DNA from: Bacteroides sp.
GTDB taxonomy: Bacteria; Bacteroidota; Bacteroidia; Bacteroidales; Muribaculaceae
Direction of reading: 5' to 3'
DNA length: 64,000 bases
Assembly: GCA_023663525.1 (NCBI GenBank)
Contig: JAMPHF010000004.1
Span: forward strand, 98,622-162,621
The translations under genes and the position numbers were made by a program. This document shows, piece after piece, positions 48,281 to 57,912 of the stretch. A model generated the notes under the pieces. The model had not been told where the DNA came from and made no database searches. It saw only the letters and a program-made list of their open reading frames with translations. The stretch's first letter is position 1; every line of letters begins with the position of its first letter.

Positions 48281-49207
48281 ATGCTCCAGTTCGACATACT
48301 CCCGACCGACTCCGTTCCCTCCGTCACCTCTGAGGAAAGCGCGCTGAAAAACATCTCGTTTGACCAACTGATGGACACCCTCATCCACGATGTAGTACAC
48401 TTCGCCATCTCGCTCGCAGTGGCAATCGTGGTGTTCTACGTCGGCAAGTATATCATCAAGAAACTCTACAACCTCGTCGTCAACATCCTCAGCAAACGCC
48501 ATGTAGACCCCTCGCTCAGCACCTTCATAATGAGCCTGGTCAGGATTGTGCTCTACTTCATCCTGATTGTCACCGTCATCGGCATACTCGGACTTGAGAC
48601 CAGCTCCTTCCTCGCACTCTTTGCCTCCGCAGGTGTCGCCATCGGTATGGCCTTGAGCGGCACGCTCCAGAACTTCGCCGGAGGAGTCCTCATACTCCTC
48701 CTGAAACCATTCCGTGTCGGTGACTACATCGAGGCTCAGGGATTTTCCGGCACCGTCACACGCATTGAAATCTTCAACACCATAATCTGTACACCCGACA
48801 ACAAGTCGATCATCATACCCAACGGAGGACTTTCGACCGGCTCAATCAACAACTACTCCACACAGGCCTACCGCCGCGTGGACTGGAAAATCGGCATTTC
48901 CTACGGCGAGAACGTCGAGGCTGCCCGCGAGCTGATCCTCGGTCTGCTCAAAAAAGACCCCCGCGTGCTTCAGGAGAAACCCGCCGACGGACCGAGCGTC
49001 AGCCCACCCGTGGTCTATCTTGCGTCGCTCGACGACTCCGCCGTCACCCTCTCCATCCGTGTCTGGGTCAAGAGTTCGGATTACTGGGGCGTTTACTTCG
49101 ACCACAACGAGGAGTTCTACAACGTCATCACCGACCATCCCGGACTCTCTTTCCCCTTCCCGCAACTCGATGTCCACGTCATCCCCGATCAGCAGAAAGA
49201 AGCCTGA
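48281..49207 (+). CDS. small-conductance mechanosensitive channel, MscS family
   Basis: This 308-residue inner-membrane channel opens under osmotic downshock. Three membrane helices are followed by the pore helix with the alternating Gly/Ala pattern (LFASAGVAIGMALSGTLQNFAGGVLILLLKPFRVGDYIE). The beta domain (GFSGTVTRIEIFNTIICTPDNKSIIIPNG) and the alpha/beta vestibule end at FPQLDVHVI. The N-terminus has a 30-residue polar extension. It begins 65 bp after the C11 gene with a short inverted repeat (GGAACG at 48216 and its complement at 48251) in the gap. Confidence 0.94.
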   Translation: MLQFDILPTDSVPSVTSEESALKNISFDQLMDTLIHDVVHFAISLAVAIVVFYVGKYIIKKLYNLVVNILSKRHVDPSLSTFIMSLVRIVLYFILIVTVIGILGLETSSFLALFASAGVAIGMALSGTLQNFAGGVLILLLKPFRVGDYIEAQGFSGTVTRIEIFNTIICTPDNKSIIIPNGGLSTGSINNYSTQAYRRVDWKIGISYGENVEAARELILGLLKKDPRVLQEKPADGPSVSPPVVYLASLDDSAVTLSIRVWVKSSDYWGVYFDHNEEFYNVITDHPGLSFPFPQLDVHVIPDQQKEA

Positions 49208-49230
49208 AAAAAATCCCCCTCGGTTAAAGA

Positions 49231-49350
49231 GGGTACATAAATTCAGAAATGACATAAATAACAGATTTAATTTTTTTGTTACTCGCTCTTTGGAGTAGAG
49301 GACAATGACAAAAAATCTGTTATTTATGTCATTTCTGATTTTCTGTATCC
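49231..49350. repeat. hairpin element E9 (37-bp arms; twin of E10)
   Basis: Arms 49231-49267 and 49314-49350 match at 34 of 37 positions. The 46-base loop (TTGTTACTCGCTCT ... GTAGAGGACAATGACA) is almost the same as that of E10 at 53.8 kb, so the two are copies of one unit. Confidence 0.92.
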
Positions 49351-49501
49351 TACTGCGGCACGACATTCAGGTAATCATCCGGGTTAAAATTGTTAATTTA
49401 CTGAATTTAATGGCTGATATATTGTCGGTTCTAATAATATTCAATAAATTTGCAGAGGTAACCACAAGAGTGTGGTTGCTTATACAAATTTTTATCTAAG
49501 A

Positions 49502-49655
49502 GAGCGTTTTTGCTTTTTTCTACAACTGAAAATCGCCAAATTTTAAGGAACTGAGAAAAGTAGTCATAAAAAACGCTCCATGCGTGCGCTATATCTCCAC
49601 CCCACCAAGCGCGGGGCTGATTGATATATCAGCATGGCGTGGGGTGGGCTGCATA
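49502..49655. other. structured intergenic region with nested inverted repeats
   Basis: GAGCGTTTTT near 49502 faces AAAAACGCTC near 49569. Just beyond, CCACCCCAC (about 49599) faces GTGGGGTGG (about 49640) around an inner GCTGAT/ATCAGC stem. This may be a structured RNA or the remains of a mobile element. I do not recognise a known RNA family. Confidence 0.45.
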
Positions 49656-49940
49656 TCGTTCCAATGGCGTTTGGCGATGCCTCAGTTGTGATATACAGCA
49701 ATGTATCGTCCCACGCTCTGTTGTATGATGACGGCTCGTCATGGGGACAATGAGCCAATAAAAATGATTTGATACCATAAGTTACAGCAAAGACAACCAG
49801 ACAGATTCATCCTTTCTTACTGAACAGCTCCCGCACATTGACGACCATTTGACTTTCTGTTGTGCGTCAATCCCCCCTATTTTCTTTACCTTTTGACTAT
49901 TGGAACAACCATTATTACATTATCACGAAAACCAAGCTCA

Positions 49941-52900
49941 ATGAAAAAGCTCAAGACCCTTATTGTACTCGGAGCAATACTTCTGCCGACCGCAATATCA
50001 GCCAAAAGCCTTAACGCCGATGAAGCGAAGCAGATTGCCGCCGACTTCATCCGGGATAGAGGAATTGCCCCCCGGCAAAGCCGGGGCTCAGCCTCAACTC
50101 CTCTGCAACTCACTCTTGCAACCCAAGGCAGTAAAATCAGCCGCGCTGCCGGGCCTGCATATTATATCTTCAACATCTCTGACAACAATGGCTATGTCAT
50201 TGTCAGCGGTGATGACAGTTTCAATGAGATCCTCGGCTATGCCGACAGCGGAAACTACCGGACTGACAATGTGAATCCTGCCATGGAATTTTGGCTTAAC
50301 AATTTAGCGGCTGAAATGGCGACTCCTCCAACGAAAAATTCCAACCCAAGCCGTGCCACGGTTACCATGACAGATGTAGCTCCGCTTCTCAAGACGACGT
50401 GGAACCAGCTAACACCCTACAACAATGAGTGCTGGGTAGATTATTTGCGACCCACTATCGGTCAGCAGCCACAACATGCACCCACAGGTTGCGTGGCCAC
50501 CGCAATGGCTCAAGTAATTAACTATCATCAGTGGCCGCAGAACTACAAGGACTTTGAATACAAGTGGGATCTTATGCTCCCATCCTACAATGGGACCGAA
50601 TCAGCCGAATCCATCGACCAAGTAGCAAAGCTGATGAAACACTGCGGAACTGCGGTAGGCATGAGATACGGATCAGCCGCAAGCGGTGCGCCAAGCCAAA
50701 ACATCGCACCGGCACTTGTGAATGATTTCGGCTATGATGGAAGTAAAATACAATATCTCGAATATAACTCACTTGGCAAAGAGAGAATGCACGCTCTCTT
50801 GAACGATGAGCTTAAAGAAGGACGACCTGTTCTTGTGGCCGGTGAATATCCGCAAGCGGTTGACGAGGGACACCAATTCATTTTCGACGGCTGCACCTCA
50901 GATGGCTTCTTTCATGTCAACTGGGGCTGGGGCGGTTATCTTGACGGATACTTCCGCATCACATCCCTGCGCCCGGAGGACTATGGCACAGGAGGCGCAC
51001 AGCAAGGCTACAGCTTCAATGTCTCAATGATCACAGGCATCCAACCTAAAAAAAATATTGACCCGACATCCGGACTGCGTGCGAAGATAAAGGCTATGGG
51101 CGACCTGCGCATGGTCAGTGAAAATGCGCCTGACACCGTGACTTACAGCTACTCCGGATACTACTCACCGACCTTCTATACAAGTAACGGTCAGAATTCC
51201 GGTTTCATTAACATCGGTACATCATCATTCACCGGCTATGATGATTATTTCCAGACCAAATGGACTCGGCTCTCGACCGGCGAAATCTCGATTAAAGGAG
51301 AAAAATATTATGTAAGTGGCATTGCTCCGGGATATTACACGAAAGAGGTATCGTTTTTCAATCGCGACTTTAATCCTGAATTGGTTTCCGGCGAAAAATA
51401 TGAGGTTTCACTTGTCTACCATCTTTCAGACGACGAGGAGGGTGTCTACCATGACGTAGAGTTCGAAGTCGGGCGTCGTTCATCCGTAATCTTGGAGAGA
51501 ATCGGCGACAGCCTGCGCTACATACATCCGCGTATGCCCATCTTACTCAAGGCTTCACTTCCCTCCATCCCCGATCGAATTCAGATAAAAGGTAATCAAA
51601 CGTTCTCGGTTGACTTTAACAATACGTCCGAGCAGGAATATGTCGGTGAAGCAAAATGTATGTTCAAAGATTCAGAAGGTAATATCGTCGCCAATATCAC
51701 TGACTATGTTATGCTTGACCTTCTTCCGGGCGAAAAAATCACAGAGAATCTTACCCTCTATAATCTCGGTAATGCCAAAGCAGGGACATATACCGTGGGA
51801 CTCTACGATTTCCGCAACAATCTTATCAGCGACACTAAGACAGTAGAACTCTATGAGTACGTCGTTTCGCTTGACGAGACCAACTTCCCCGACCCCGTTT
51901 TCAGAAATTACCTCGCATCAAACTATGACCGCGACAGAGATGGAGTGCTTTCGCCGTCCGAACTCAACAATGCAAATGTGATTCAGGTCAACGGCCTCGG
52001 TATTGTGGACTTTAAAGGTTGTGAACTTCTGCCGAATCTGAGCTTCGTTGAAATCATCAATGAAAAGTGTACTGAAATAGACCTCAGCAACTGTGGTCCG
52101 ATCTACTACATGGCCATCTACAACACACCACTTGAGAAAATCACTCTCGGGACCAGAAAGGGACTTGAAGATTGCCATCTCCATAACAATAAGCTGAAAG
52201 AACTTGATCTCTCAGGCTGCAAGAACGTCAAGTGGGTATCTGTCCAAAACAATCAGCTCAATGAGCTTCCGTTAAGCGGACTTGAGAATATACAGACATT
52301 ATCTTGTGGTTATAATAATCTTACAAATCTTGACCTGACCGGGCTGACCGGACTGACAAATCTTTACTGCTCATCGAATAAGCTAACCAGTCTAAATGTG
52401 AACGGACTGACCAATCTCAAGCATATCGAAGCGACCAACAACATGCTCTCGGGGAAACTCGATGTGTCCGGACTAAGGAATCTCGAATACCTGGTTATCT
52501 GGGAAAACACTCTCAGCGAACTGATTCTCGGCGATCACCCAAACCTTAAAACATTATCCATTTCATCCAACCGACTGACAGGCAAGCTCGATATCAGCAA
52601 TTACCGCAAGATTGAATTATGCAGCGCCGGCGACAACAGTTTCAGCGAGTTCCTCGCAGGCGACAACAAGGCTCTTACCTATCTTGATATGTCATATAAC
52701 CATCTGAGAGGTCGAGTCGACGTGAGCGCGATGGAAAACCTTGAAATATTTAATGTCAGCGGCAACTTACTTGAAGATGTCATTTTCAAAAATAACCACA
52801 AATTGCACGACATTGTAATAAATGAAAATAAACTCACCGGCAAAATAGATTTAAGTTCTTTCGATAAGCTCACATACATTTCAGCTTCTAACAATGAACT

Positions 52901-53756
52901 CTCGGAAATCATACTTGGAGAACATCCCAAACTGGAATACATCACAGCCCACAGCAATAAACTTGGAGGTACATTTGATTTTTCCAAATGTCCCCAAATT
53001 AAATCCATTGGCTTGGAGTCCAATCAGATAAATGAGATTATTTTGGGTAACAATCCGGAACTGACATCATTAGGCATTTCATCTAATCAAGTTCTTACGG
53101 GAACTCTCGACATATCCGGAGCTCCTAACCTCCAGTATCTCAGTGCGTCAGGAAATAAGATTACTGACTTCAAGTATGCCAACCATCCCAACCTCAGTGA
53201 GCTCTACATTTATGATAACAGTTTGACCCATTTCCATCTTGAGGACTTCCCGTCAATCCACACTTATCGTTATGACCGACAGAAGGCCGACATCACTATC
53301 GATACACCCAACTTCAACCTGAAAACACTGGCATCGACAGGTTTTGATCCCAACAGGAATTCGGAATGGACGGCAAGCTGGGCTGAAGGCGACGGCCTCA
53401 TTGGTGATGATTGTTCGATGATCAATGGTGTTGTGGTGATTCCTGAGAGAGCCGGTCGTGACGTAGTTCTTCGCTACAAGTATCTGACCGATGTGACCAC
53501 CAATCAGAAGACAGAATTCACCATCAATCTGACCCGCGAAGGATTTACGGCAATCGACGACATCATGGCAGACTCCACGGGCGAAATAACGGTCGAGGGT
53601 AATACCATACACACCGGTGCCGACTGCATGAAAGAAGTGTTCAACATCAGCGGTCAATGCATCTATCGTGGCACCGACGAGTCAATCACCATCGATGGCG
53701 GACGTGGCATTTACCTCATCCGGATTGCCGATAAGACCGCCAAAATTGCAATCTGA
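49941..53756 (+). CDS. C10 family cysteine protease with leucine-rich repeats and T9SS-like tail
   Basis: This 1271-residue secreted protein starts with a signal peptide (KKLKTLIVLGAILLPTAISA). A propeptide-like region and a C10 catalytic domain follow, with nucleophile Cys184 (APTGCVATAMAQVINYHQ), base His311 (DEGHQFIFDG) and NWGWGG. After beta-rich domains comes an EF-hand-like acidic loop (DRDRDGVLSPSE, ~660). Then come about 17 leucine-rich repeats (about 720-1110; LKTLSISSNRLTGKLDIS type). A C-terminal region (VFNISGQCIYRG to KTAKIAI) resembles a type IX secretion sorting domain. The repeats suggest binding to host or dietary protein before cleavage. The gene is AT-richer within the repeats and is bracketed by twin hairpin elements E9 and E10. 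Confidence 0.9.
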   Translation: MKKLKTLIVLGAILLPTAISAKSLNADEAKQIAADFIRDRGIAPRQSRGSASTPLQLTLATQGSKISRAAGPAYYIFNISDNNGYVIVSGDDSFNEILGYADSGNYRTDNVNPAMEFWLNNLAAEMATPPTKNSNPSRATVTMTDVAPLLKTTWNQLTPYNNECWVDYLRPTIGQQPQHAPTGCVATAMAQVINYHQWPQNYKDFEYKWDLMLPSYNGTESAESIDQVAKLMKHCGTAVGMRYGSAASGAPSQNIAPALVNDFGYDGSKIQYLEYNSLGKERMHALLNDELKEGRPVLVAGEYPQAVDEGHQFIFDGCTSDGFFHVNWGWGGYLDGYFRITSLRPEDYGTGGAQQGYSFNVSMITGIQPKKNIDPTSGLRAKIKAMGDLRMVSENAPDTVTYSYSGYYSPTFYTSNGQNSGFINIGTSSFTGYDDYFQTKWTRLSTGEISIKGEKYYVSGIAPGYYTKEVSFFNRDFNPELVSGEKYEVSLVYHLSDDEEGVYHDVEFEVGRRSSVILERIGDSLRYIHPRMPILLKASLPSIPDRIQIKGNQTFSVDFNNTSEQEYVGEAKCMFKDSEGNIVANITDYVMLDLLPGEKITENLTLYNLGNAKAGTYTVGLYDFRNNLISDTKTVELYEYVVSLDETNFPDPVFRNYLASNYDRDRDGVLSPSELNNANVIQVNGLGIVDFKGCELLPNLSFVEIINEKCTEIDLSNCGPIYYMAIYNTPLEKITLGTRKGLEDCHLHNNKLKELDLSGCKNVKWVSVQNNQLNELPLSGLENIQTLSCGYNNLTNLDLTGLTGLTNLYCSSNKLTSLNVNGLTNLKHIEATNNMLSGKLDVSGLRNLEYLVIWENTLSELILGDHPNLKTLSISSNRLTGKLDISNYRKIELCSAGDNSFSEFLAGDNKALTYLDMSYNHLRGRVDVSAMENLEIFNVSGNLLEDVIFKNNHKLHDIVINENKLTGKIDLSSFDKLTYISASNNELSEIILGEHPKLEYITAHSNKLGGTFDFSKCPQIKSIGLESNQINEIILGNNPELTSLGISSNQVLTGTLDISGAPNLQYLSASGNKITDFKYANHPNLSELYIYDNSLTHFHLEDFPSIHTYRYDRQKADITIDTPNFNLKTLASTGFDPNRNSEWTASWAEGDGLIGDDCSMINGVVVIPERAGRDVVLRYKYLTDVTTNQKTEFTINLTREGFTAIDDIMADSTGEITVEGNTIHTGADCMKEVFNISGQCIYRGTDESITIDGGRGIYLIRIADKTAKIAI

Positions 53757-53780
53757 TCATCCTTACACATAGAAATAGCA

Positions 53781-53896
53781 GGTACAGAAAATCAGAAATG
53801 ACATAAATAACAGATTTTATTTTTCGTTACTCGCTCTATGGGGTAGAGGACAATGACAAAAATCTGTTATATATGTCATTTCTGATTTTCTGTACC
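53781..53896. repeat. hairpin element E10 (38-bp arms; twin of E9)
   Basis: Arms 53781-53818 and 53859-53896 match at 37 of 38 positions. Arms and loop are nearly identical with E9 at 49.2 kb. Confidence 0.94.
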
Positions 53897-53971
53897 CCGT
53901 TCTGAGATCTGTCATGCGTCTTGTTAAATGAAAATAACATTTCTTATGTCAATTTATCCAATTTTTCTGCG

Positions 53972-53980
53972 TACTTTTGC
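53972..53980 (+). promoter_or_regulatory. recJ promoter -7 box
   Basis: TACTTTTGC at 53972-53980 matches TAnnTTTG. Transcription from here gives a ~200-base leader. Confidence 0.5.
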
Positions 53981-54121
53981 AAATAATCGGGTAATAGTGT
54001 CATGACGGGTGCGGAAGGCACTTGCGGCACTGAAACGACAGAGCCTGCACGGCGTGCGGCCATTCTCCTCCACCGTTTATCCGACAACCTCTGAATCCTC
54101 ATCACATATCCCTCTCCCCCA

Positions 54122-54148
54122 GGGTCTTGCGGCTGCTACCGCCGACCC
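54122..54148 (+). other. leader hairpin upstream of recJ
   Basis: GGGTC (54122-54126) pairs with GACCC (54144-54148), with an inner GCGG/CCGC stem. It lies 39 bp before the recJ ATG and could affect translation; no known riboswitch was recognised. Confidence 0.4.
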
Positions 54149-54186
54149 GTCCCGCCTTCTTTTGAAATAAAAAAGAAACAACATAA

Positions 54187-55908
54187 ATGACAAGTAAATG
54201 GAATTACTGTCCCCTTACATCCGACGAACAAGAAATGGAGTCCGGCCTGGCAAAACGCTATGCCGGAGTGCCGCCCATTAGCGAGCTGCTTGTGCAACGG
54301 GGCATTTCCACGGTCGAGGAGGCGGAAAAATTCTTCCACCCCTCACTGAAGGACATGCACGACCCGTTCCTTATGCCCGACATGGACAAGGCCGTCAACC
54401 GGCTCAACCGTGCCATGGGGTCGAAGGAGCAGATTATTGTCTACGGTGACTACGATGTCGATGGAACAACCGCCGTCGCACTCGTCTACAAGTACCTGCG
54501 CAATTTCTACTCACATATCGACTACCTCATCCCCACGCGCAATGAGGACGGATACGGCATATCGAAGGCCACCATCGACATGGCCGCCGAACAAGGGGTA
54601 AAACTTTTCATTATCCTTGATTGCGGCATCAAGGCTACTGAGGAGATTGAATATGCCCGCACTCTGGGCATAGACTTCATCATCTGTGACCACCACGTAC
54701 CGGACGAGACGCTTCCGCCGGCCGTGGCGATACTCAATCCCAAACTCGAAGGGAGCACTTATCCGTGTCCACACCTCTCAGGCTGTGGCGTGGGTTATAA
54801 GTTCATGCAGGCGTTCGCCATGTCAAACGGACTGGGAAGTGCCGACCTCGAAGGGCTGCTCGACCTCGTGGCCGTCTCCATCGCGGCCGACATCGTCCCG
54901 ATGGTGGGGGAGAACAGGATCATGGCCTATCACGGGCTGAAACGCCTGAACTCAAACCCCAACATGGGTCTGCGCGCCATCATCCGCATCTGCGGGCTCT
55001 CGGGACGCGAAATCACCATAAGCGATGTGATTTTCAAGATCGGTCCGCGCATCAATGCCTCCGGTCGTATGCAAAGTGGCAAGGAGGCTGTGGATTTGCT
55101 CGTGTCGCGCGACATAGCCGATGCCTATGCCCGCGCCAAGGAAATCGACCGCTACAACCAGGACCGCAAGGAACTCGACAAGCAGATCACCGAGGAGGCC
55201 AATGCCATCCTTGAGGAGCAGAGCGAAATGCTCTCCGACAAGAAATCAATCGTCATCTTCAACAAGAACTGGCACAAGGGCATAATCGGGATTGTGGCCT
55301 CACGTCTGACGGAGCTGTACTACAAACCGTCGGTCGTGCTCACCTACTCCAACGGTCTTGCCACAGGCTCGTCGCGCTCGGTGCAGGGCTTCGATGTCTA
55401 CCGTGCAGTCGAATCGGTCCGCGACCTGCTTGAAAATTTCGGAGGACACACCTATGCCGTCGGTCTTTCGCTCAAGGAGGAGAATATCCCGGAATTCACG
55501 CGGCGTTTCGAGAAGTTTGTCAGCGACAATATCCGCCCTGACCAGCTCACACCGCAGCTCGATATTGACGCATATCTGACATTCTCGGAGATCACGCCGG
55601 AATTTCTCAACCTCCTGCGCCACTTCAATCCGTTCGGACCGGGCAACAACAAGCCGGTGTTCTGCACGCGCGGAGTGACGGACTTCGGCACATCGAAACT
55701 TGTGGGCCGCCACAATGAGCACATCAAACTCGACCTCGTTGACCCGACGTGCGGAAAGGTCATGAACGGCATCGTGTTCAACAGCGAGCAGTACTTCGAC
55801 CACATCCACGCAGGCAAACCGTTCAGCATCTGCTACACCATCGAGGAAAACAAGCACAAGGGCGGCTCGGCCATCCAGCTTTTCGTCAAGGCCATACACC
55901 TTGAATGA
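54187..55908 (+). CDS. recJ: single-stranded-DNA-specific exonuclease RecJ
   Basis: This 573-residue DHH/DHHA1 phosphoesterase degrades single-stranded DNA 5'-3' in recombination and mismatch repair. Motifs are YGDYDVDGTT at 86-95, DCGIKA, CDHHVPDE with DHH at 168-170, and the DHHA1 region with GNWHKGIIGIVASRL-like NKNWHKGIIG and ENFGGHTYAVGLSL. The OB-fold C-terminus ends with AIQLFVKAIHLE. Length and motifs are normal. recQ follows after 45 bp on the same strand; RecQ and RecJ act together in the RecF pathway, so co-transcription makes sense. Confidence 0.95.
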   Translation: MTSKWNYCPLTSDEQEMESGLAKRYAGVPPISELLVQRGISTVEEAEKFFHPSLKDMHDPFLMPDMDKAVNRLNRAMGSKEQIIVYGDYDVDGTTAVALVYKYLRNFYSHIDYLIPTRNEDGYGISKATIDMAAEQGVKLFIILDCGIKATEEIEYARTLGIDFIICDHHVPDETLPPAVAILNPKLEGSTYPCPHLSGCGVGYKFMQAFAMSNGLGSADLEGLLDLVAVSIAADIVPMVGENRIMAYHGLKRLNSNPNMGLRAIIRICGLSGREITISDVIFKIGPRINASGRMQSGKEAVDLLVSRDIADAYARAKEIDRYNQDRKELDKQITEEANAILEEQSEMLSDKKSIVIFNKNWHKGIIGIVASRLTELYYKPSVVLTYSNGLATGSSRSVQGFDVYRAVESVRDLLENFGGHTYAVGLSLKEENIPEFTRRFEKFVSDNIRPDQLTPQLDIDAYLTFSEITPEFLNLLRHFNPFGPGNNKPVFCTRGVTDFGTSKLVGRHNEHIKLDLVDPTCGKVMNGIVFNSEQYFDHIHAGKPFSICYTIEENKHKGGSAIQLFVKAIHLE

Positions 55909-55953
55909 GAGCGAAGCTCCTCATAACGTCTCCCACCGCTCTCCCCTCCCGCA

Positions 55954-57852
55954 ATGCCACTGAGCATACTCAAAAAATACTGGGGCTATGATGCCTTCCG
56001 TCCTCTCCAGCGCGAAATCATCGATTCCGTGCTGGAGGGTCATGACACACTCGGACTGCTCCCGACCGGCGGAGGAAAATCAATCACATTCCAAGTCCCC
56101 GCACTCCTGCTGCCGGGGCTGACGATAGTCGTCACCCCGCTCATCTCGCTGATGAAGGATCAGGTGGACAATCTGCGTGAGCGTGACATCCGGGCAGTCT
56201 ACTTCCACTCGGGTCTCACCCGCAGAGAAGCGGAGCTTGGACTGACGCGTTGCCGGCTCGGAAAGGTGAAACTCGCTTACGTCTCTCCCGAACGTCTTCA
56301 GAACGACAATTTCATAGCCGAGCTCCGGGCCATGACCGTCAGCCTGATTGTGGTTGACGAAGCTCACTGCATATCGCAGTGGGGCTATGACTTCCGTCCC
56401 TCCTACCTTAAAGTTGCCGCCTTGCGTGAGATTGTGGGGGAAAATGTCCCGGTGCTTGCCCTCACCGCCTCCGCAACCCCCGAAGTGACAGCCGACATCA
56501 TGCGCTGTCTGCGATTTGACAGCGAGAGGGTGTTCGCGCGCTCGTTCACACGTGAGAATCTCTCATACATCGTCCGGTATGCCGATTTCAAGGAGGAAAC
56601 ACTGCTGAGAGTGCTCCGCGCCACCGTCGGCTGTGCGATTGTCTATGTCCGCTCGCGCCGCCGTTGCCGCGAGATCGCACAGCTTCTCGTGCGCGAGGGG
56701 ATAAGCGCGGACTATTATCATGCGGGACTTGACCCGGAGGAGAAAGAGTTGCGCCAGAATGCGTGGAAAAACGATGAAGTGAGGGTGATGGTGGCAACCA
56801 ACGCTTTCGGGATGGGAATCGACAAGCCGGATGTGAGGACCGTGATCCATCATGACCTACCATCATCGCTTGAGGAATATTATCAGGAGGCAGGCCGTGC
56901 CGGGCGCGACGGACGCGAGTCGTTTGCCGTGGTCATAGCCTCCACCCGCGACAAAGCCACCCTCAGCCGCCGGTTGAGTGAAAGTTTCCCGGAGAAAGAT
57001 TTCATCAGACGCGTCTATGAGCTGACAGGCAACTTTCTTGACGTGGCTGTCGGCGACGGATACGGGCAGATCTATGAGTTCAAGATAGAGGATTTCTGCA
57101 ACACCTACTCGCTGCCACCCGTGGCCACCCGCAGCGCGCTTCAATTGCTGACACGTGCAGGCTATCTCGAATACATCGAGGAGACAACCTCAACGTCGCG
57201 CCTGATGGTCATAATGAAAAAGGAAGACCTTTATGACCTCGACCTGACACCCAAAGCCGACGAGGTGTTTCAATGTGTCCTCAGGAACTACACGGGGCTT
57301 TTTGCCGACTATGTCAAAATCAGCGAGACAGCCATCGCCCGCGCCACTATGCTGTCATCGGAAAATGTCTACCAGTCACTACTTTATCTTGGGAGACTTC
57401 ATGCCATACACTACATACCACGGCGCACGACCCCCTACATATATTATACCACCTCCCGTGAGCTTCCTCATCATGTCATTCTCCCTCTTGAGGTCTACGA
57501 ACATCAGCGCGAGCGGATGAGCCGGAGGCTTGACGCAATGAAAAATTTCGTGTTCTCGGCTTCGGAATGTCGTGTGAGGGGAATGTTGCGCTATTTCGGC
57601 GAGAATGACGCGGGGGATTGCGGGAAATGTGATGTGTGCCGTTCACGACGCAGGGCGGGTGCGGGGGATGCCGTGCGAGACGAGGGACTGGCCAAGAGCA
57701 TTGTATACCGGGCTTCGCAACCGGGTGGGACAGACGCATCGACCCTCGTGTCGGAGCTGAGAGGGTCACGCGAGGAAATCATCGCAGCCATACGCCACCT
57801 CGCCGACACCGGAGCCATCACCCTCACCGGCCTCAAAATCACCCTCCCCTGA
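55954..57852 (+). CDS. recQ: ATP-dependent DNA helicase RecQ
   Basis: This 632-residue 3'-5' superfamily 2 helicase has Walker A LLPTGGGKS at 35-43, DEAHCISQWGYDFRPSY with DEAH at 135-138, then AFGMGIDKPDVRTVIHHDLPSSLEEYYQEAGRAGRDG. The RQC zinc site is formed by CRVRGMLRYFGENDAGDCGKCDVC. No HRDC domain is evident; a short winged-helix-like end (TLVSELRGSREEIIAAIRHLADTGAI) closes the protein. It unwinds DNA for the RecJ exonuclease encoded just upstream. Bacteroidetes often have more than one RecQ and this resembles the shorter type. Confidence 0.93.
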   Translation: MPLSILKKYWGYDAFRPLQREIIDSVLEGHDTLGLLPTGGGKSITFQVPALLLPGLTIVVTPLISLMKDQVDNLRERDIRAVYFHSGLTRREAELGLTRCRLGKVKLAYVSPERLQNDNFIAELRAMTVSLIVVDEAHCISQWGYDFRPSYLKVAALREIVGENVPVLALTASATPEVTADIMRCLRFDSERVFARSFTRENLSYIVRYADFKEETLLRVLRATVGCAIVYVRSRRRCREIAQLLVREGISADYYHAGLDPEEKELRQNAWKNDEVRVMVATNAFGMGIDKPDVRTVIHHDLPSSLEEYYQEAGRAGRDGRESFAVVIASTRDKATLSRRLSESFPEKDFIRRVYELTGNFLDVAVGDGYGQIYEFKIEDFCNTYSLPPVATRSALQLLTRAGYLEYIEETTSTSRLMVIMKKEDLYDLDLTPKADEVFQCVLRNYTGLFADYVKISETAIARATMLSSENVYQSLLYLGRLHAIHYIPRRTTPYIYYTTSRELPHHVILPLEVYEHQRERMSRRLDAMKNFVFSASECRVRGMLRYFGENDAGDCGKCDVCRSRRRAGAGDAVRDEGLAKSIVYRASQPGGTDASTLVSELRGSREEIIAAIRHLADTGAITLTGLKITLP

Positions 57853-57912
57853 AAAAGGGATACAAGAGAGATACAGTTTTAGGTGGAAGGGAACAGAAGG
57901 ACAAATTTATGT

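Larger units (their letters stand above)
49208..49940. other. large gene-free gap with hairpin element and structured region
   Basis: These 733 bp hold element E9 (49231-49350) and an AT-rich stretch. A second structured region follows at about 49501-49760 with several nested inverted repeats that do not belong to the hairpin family. A 64-residue minus-strand frame there shows no protein-like features. The rest leads to the C10-LRR gene without a clear promoter box. Confidence 0.65.
53757..54186. other. gene-free gap: hairpin element E10, recJ promoter and long leader
   Basis: These 430 bp hold element E10, a -7 box (53972-53980) and about 200 bases of leader before recJ, which is long for this window. 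The leader contains a GC-rich hairpin (54122-54148). Confidence 0.65.

Noticed and set aside
49564..49758. A 64-codon minus-strand frame in the gap before the C10-LRR gene
   Set aside because: It overlaps nested inverted repeats and has no protein-like pattern.
49231..53896. E9 and E10 as ends of an insertion sequence
   Set aside because: Each is itself a complete inverted repeat and no transposase or integrase lies between them.
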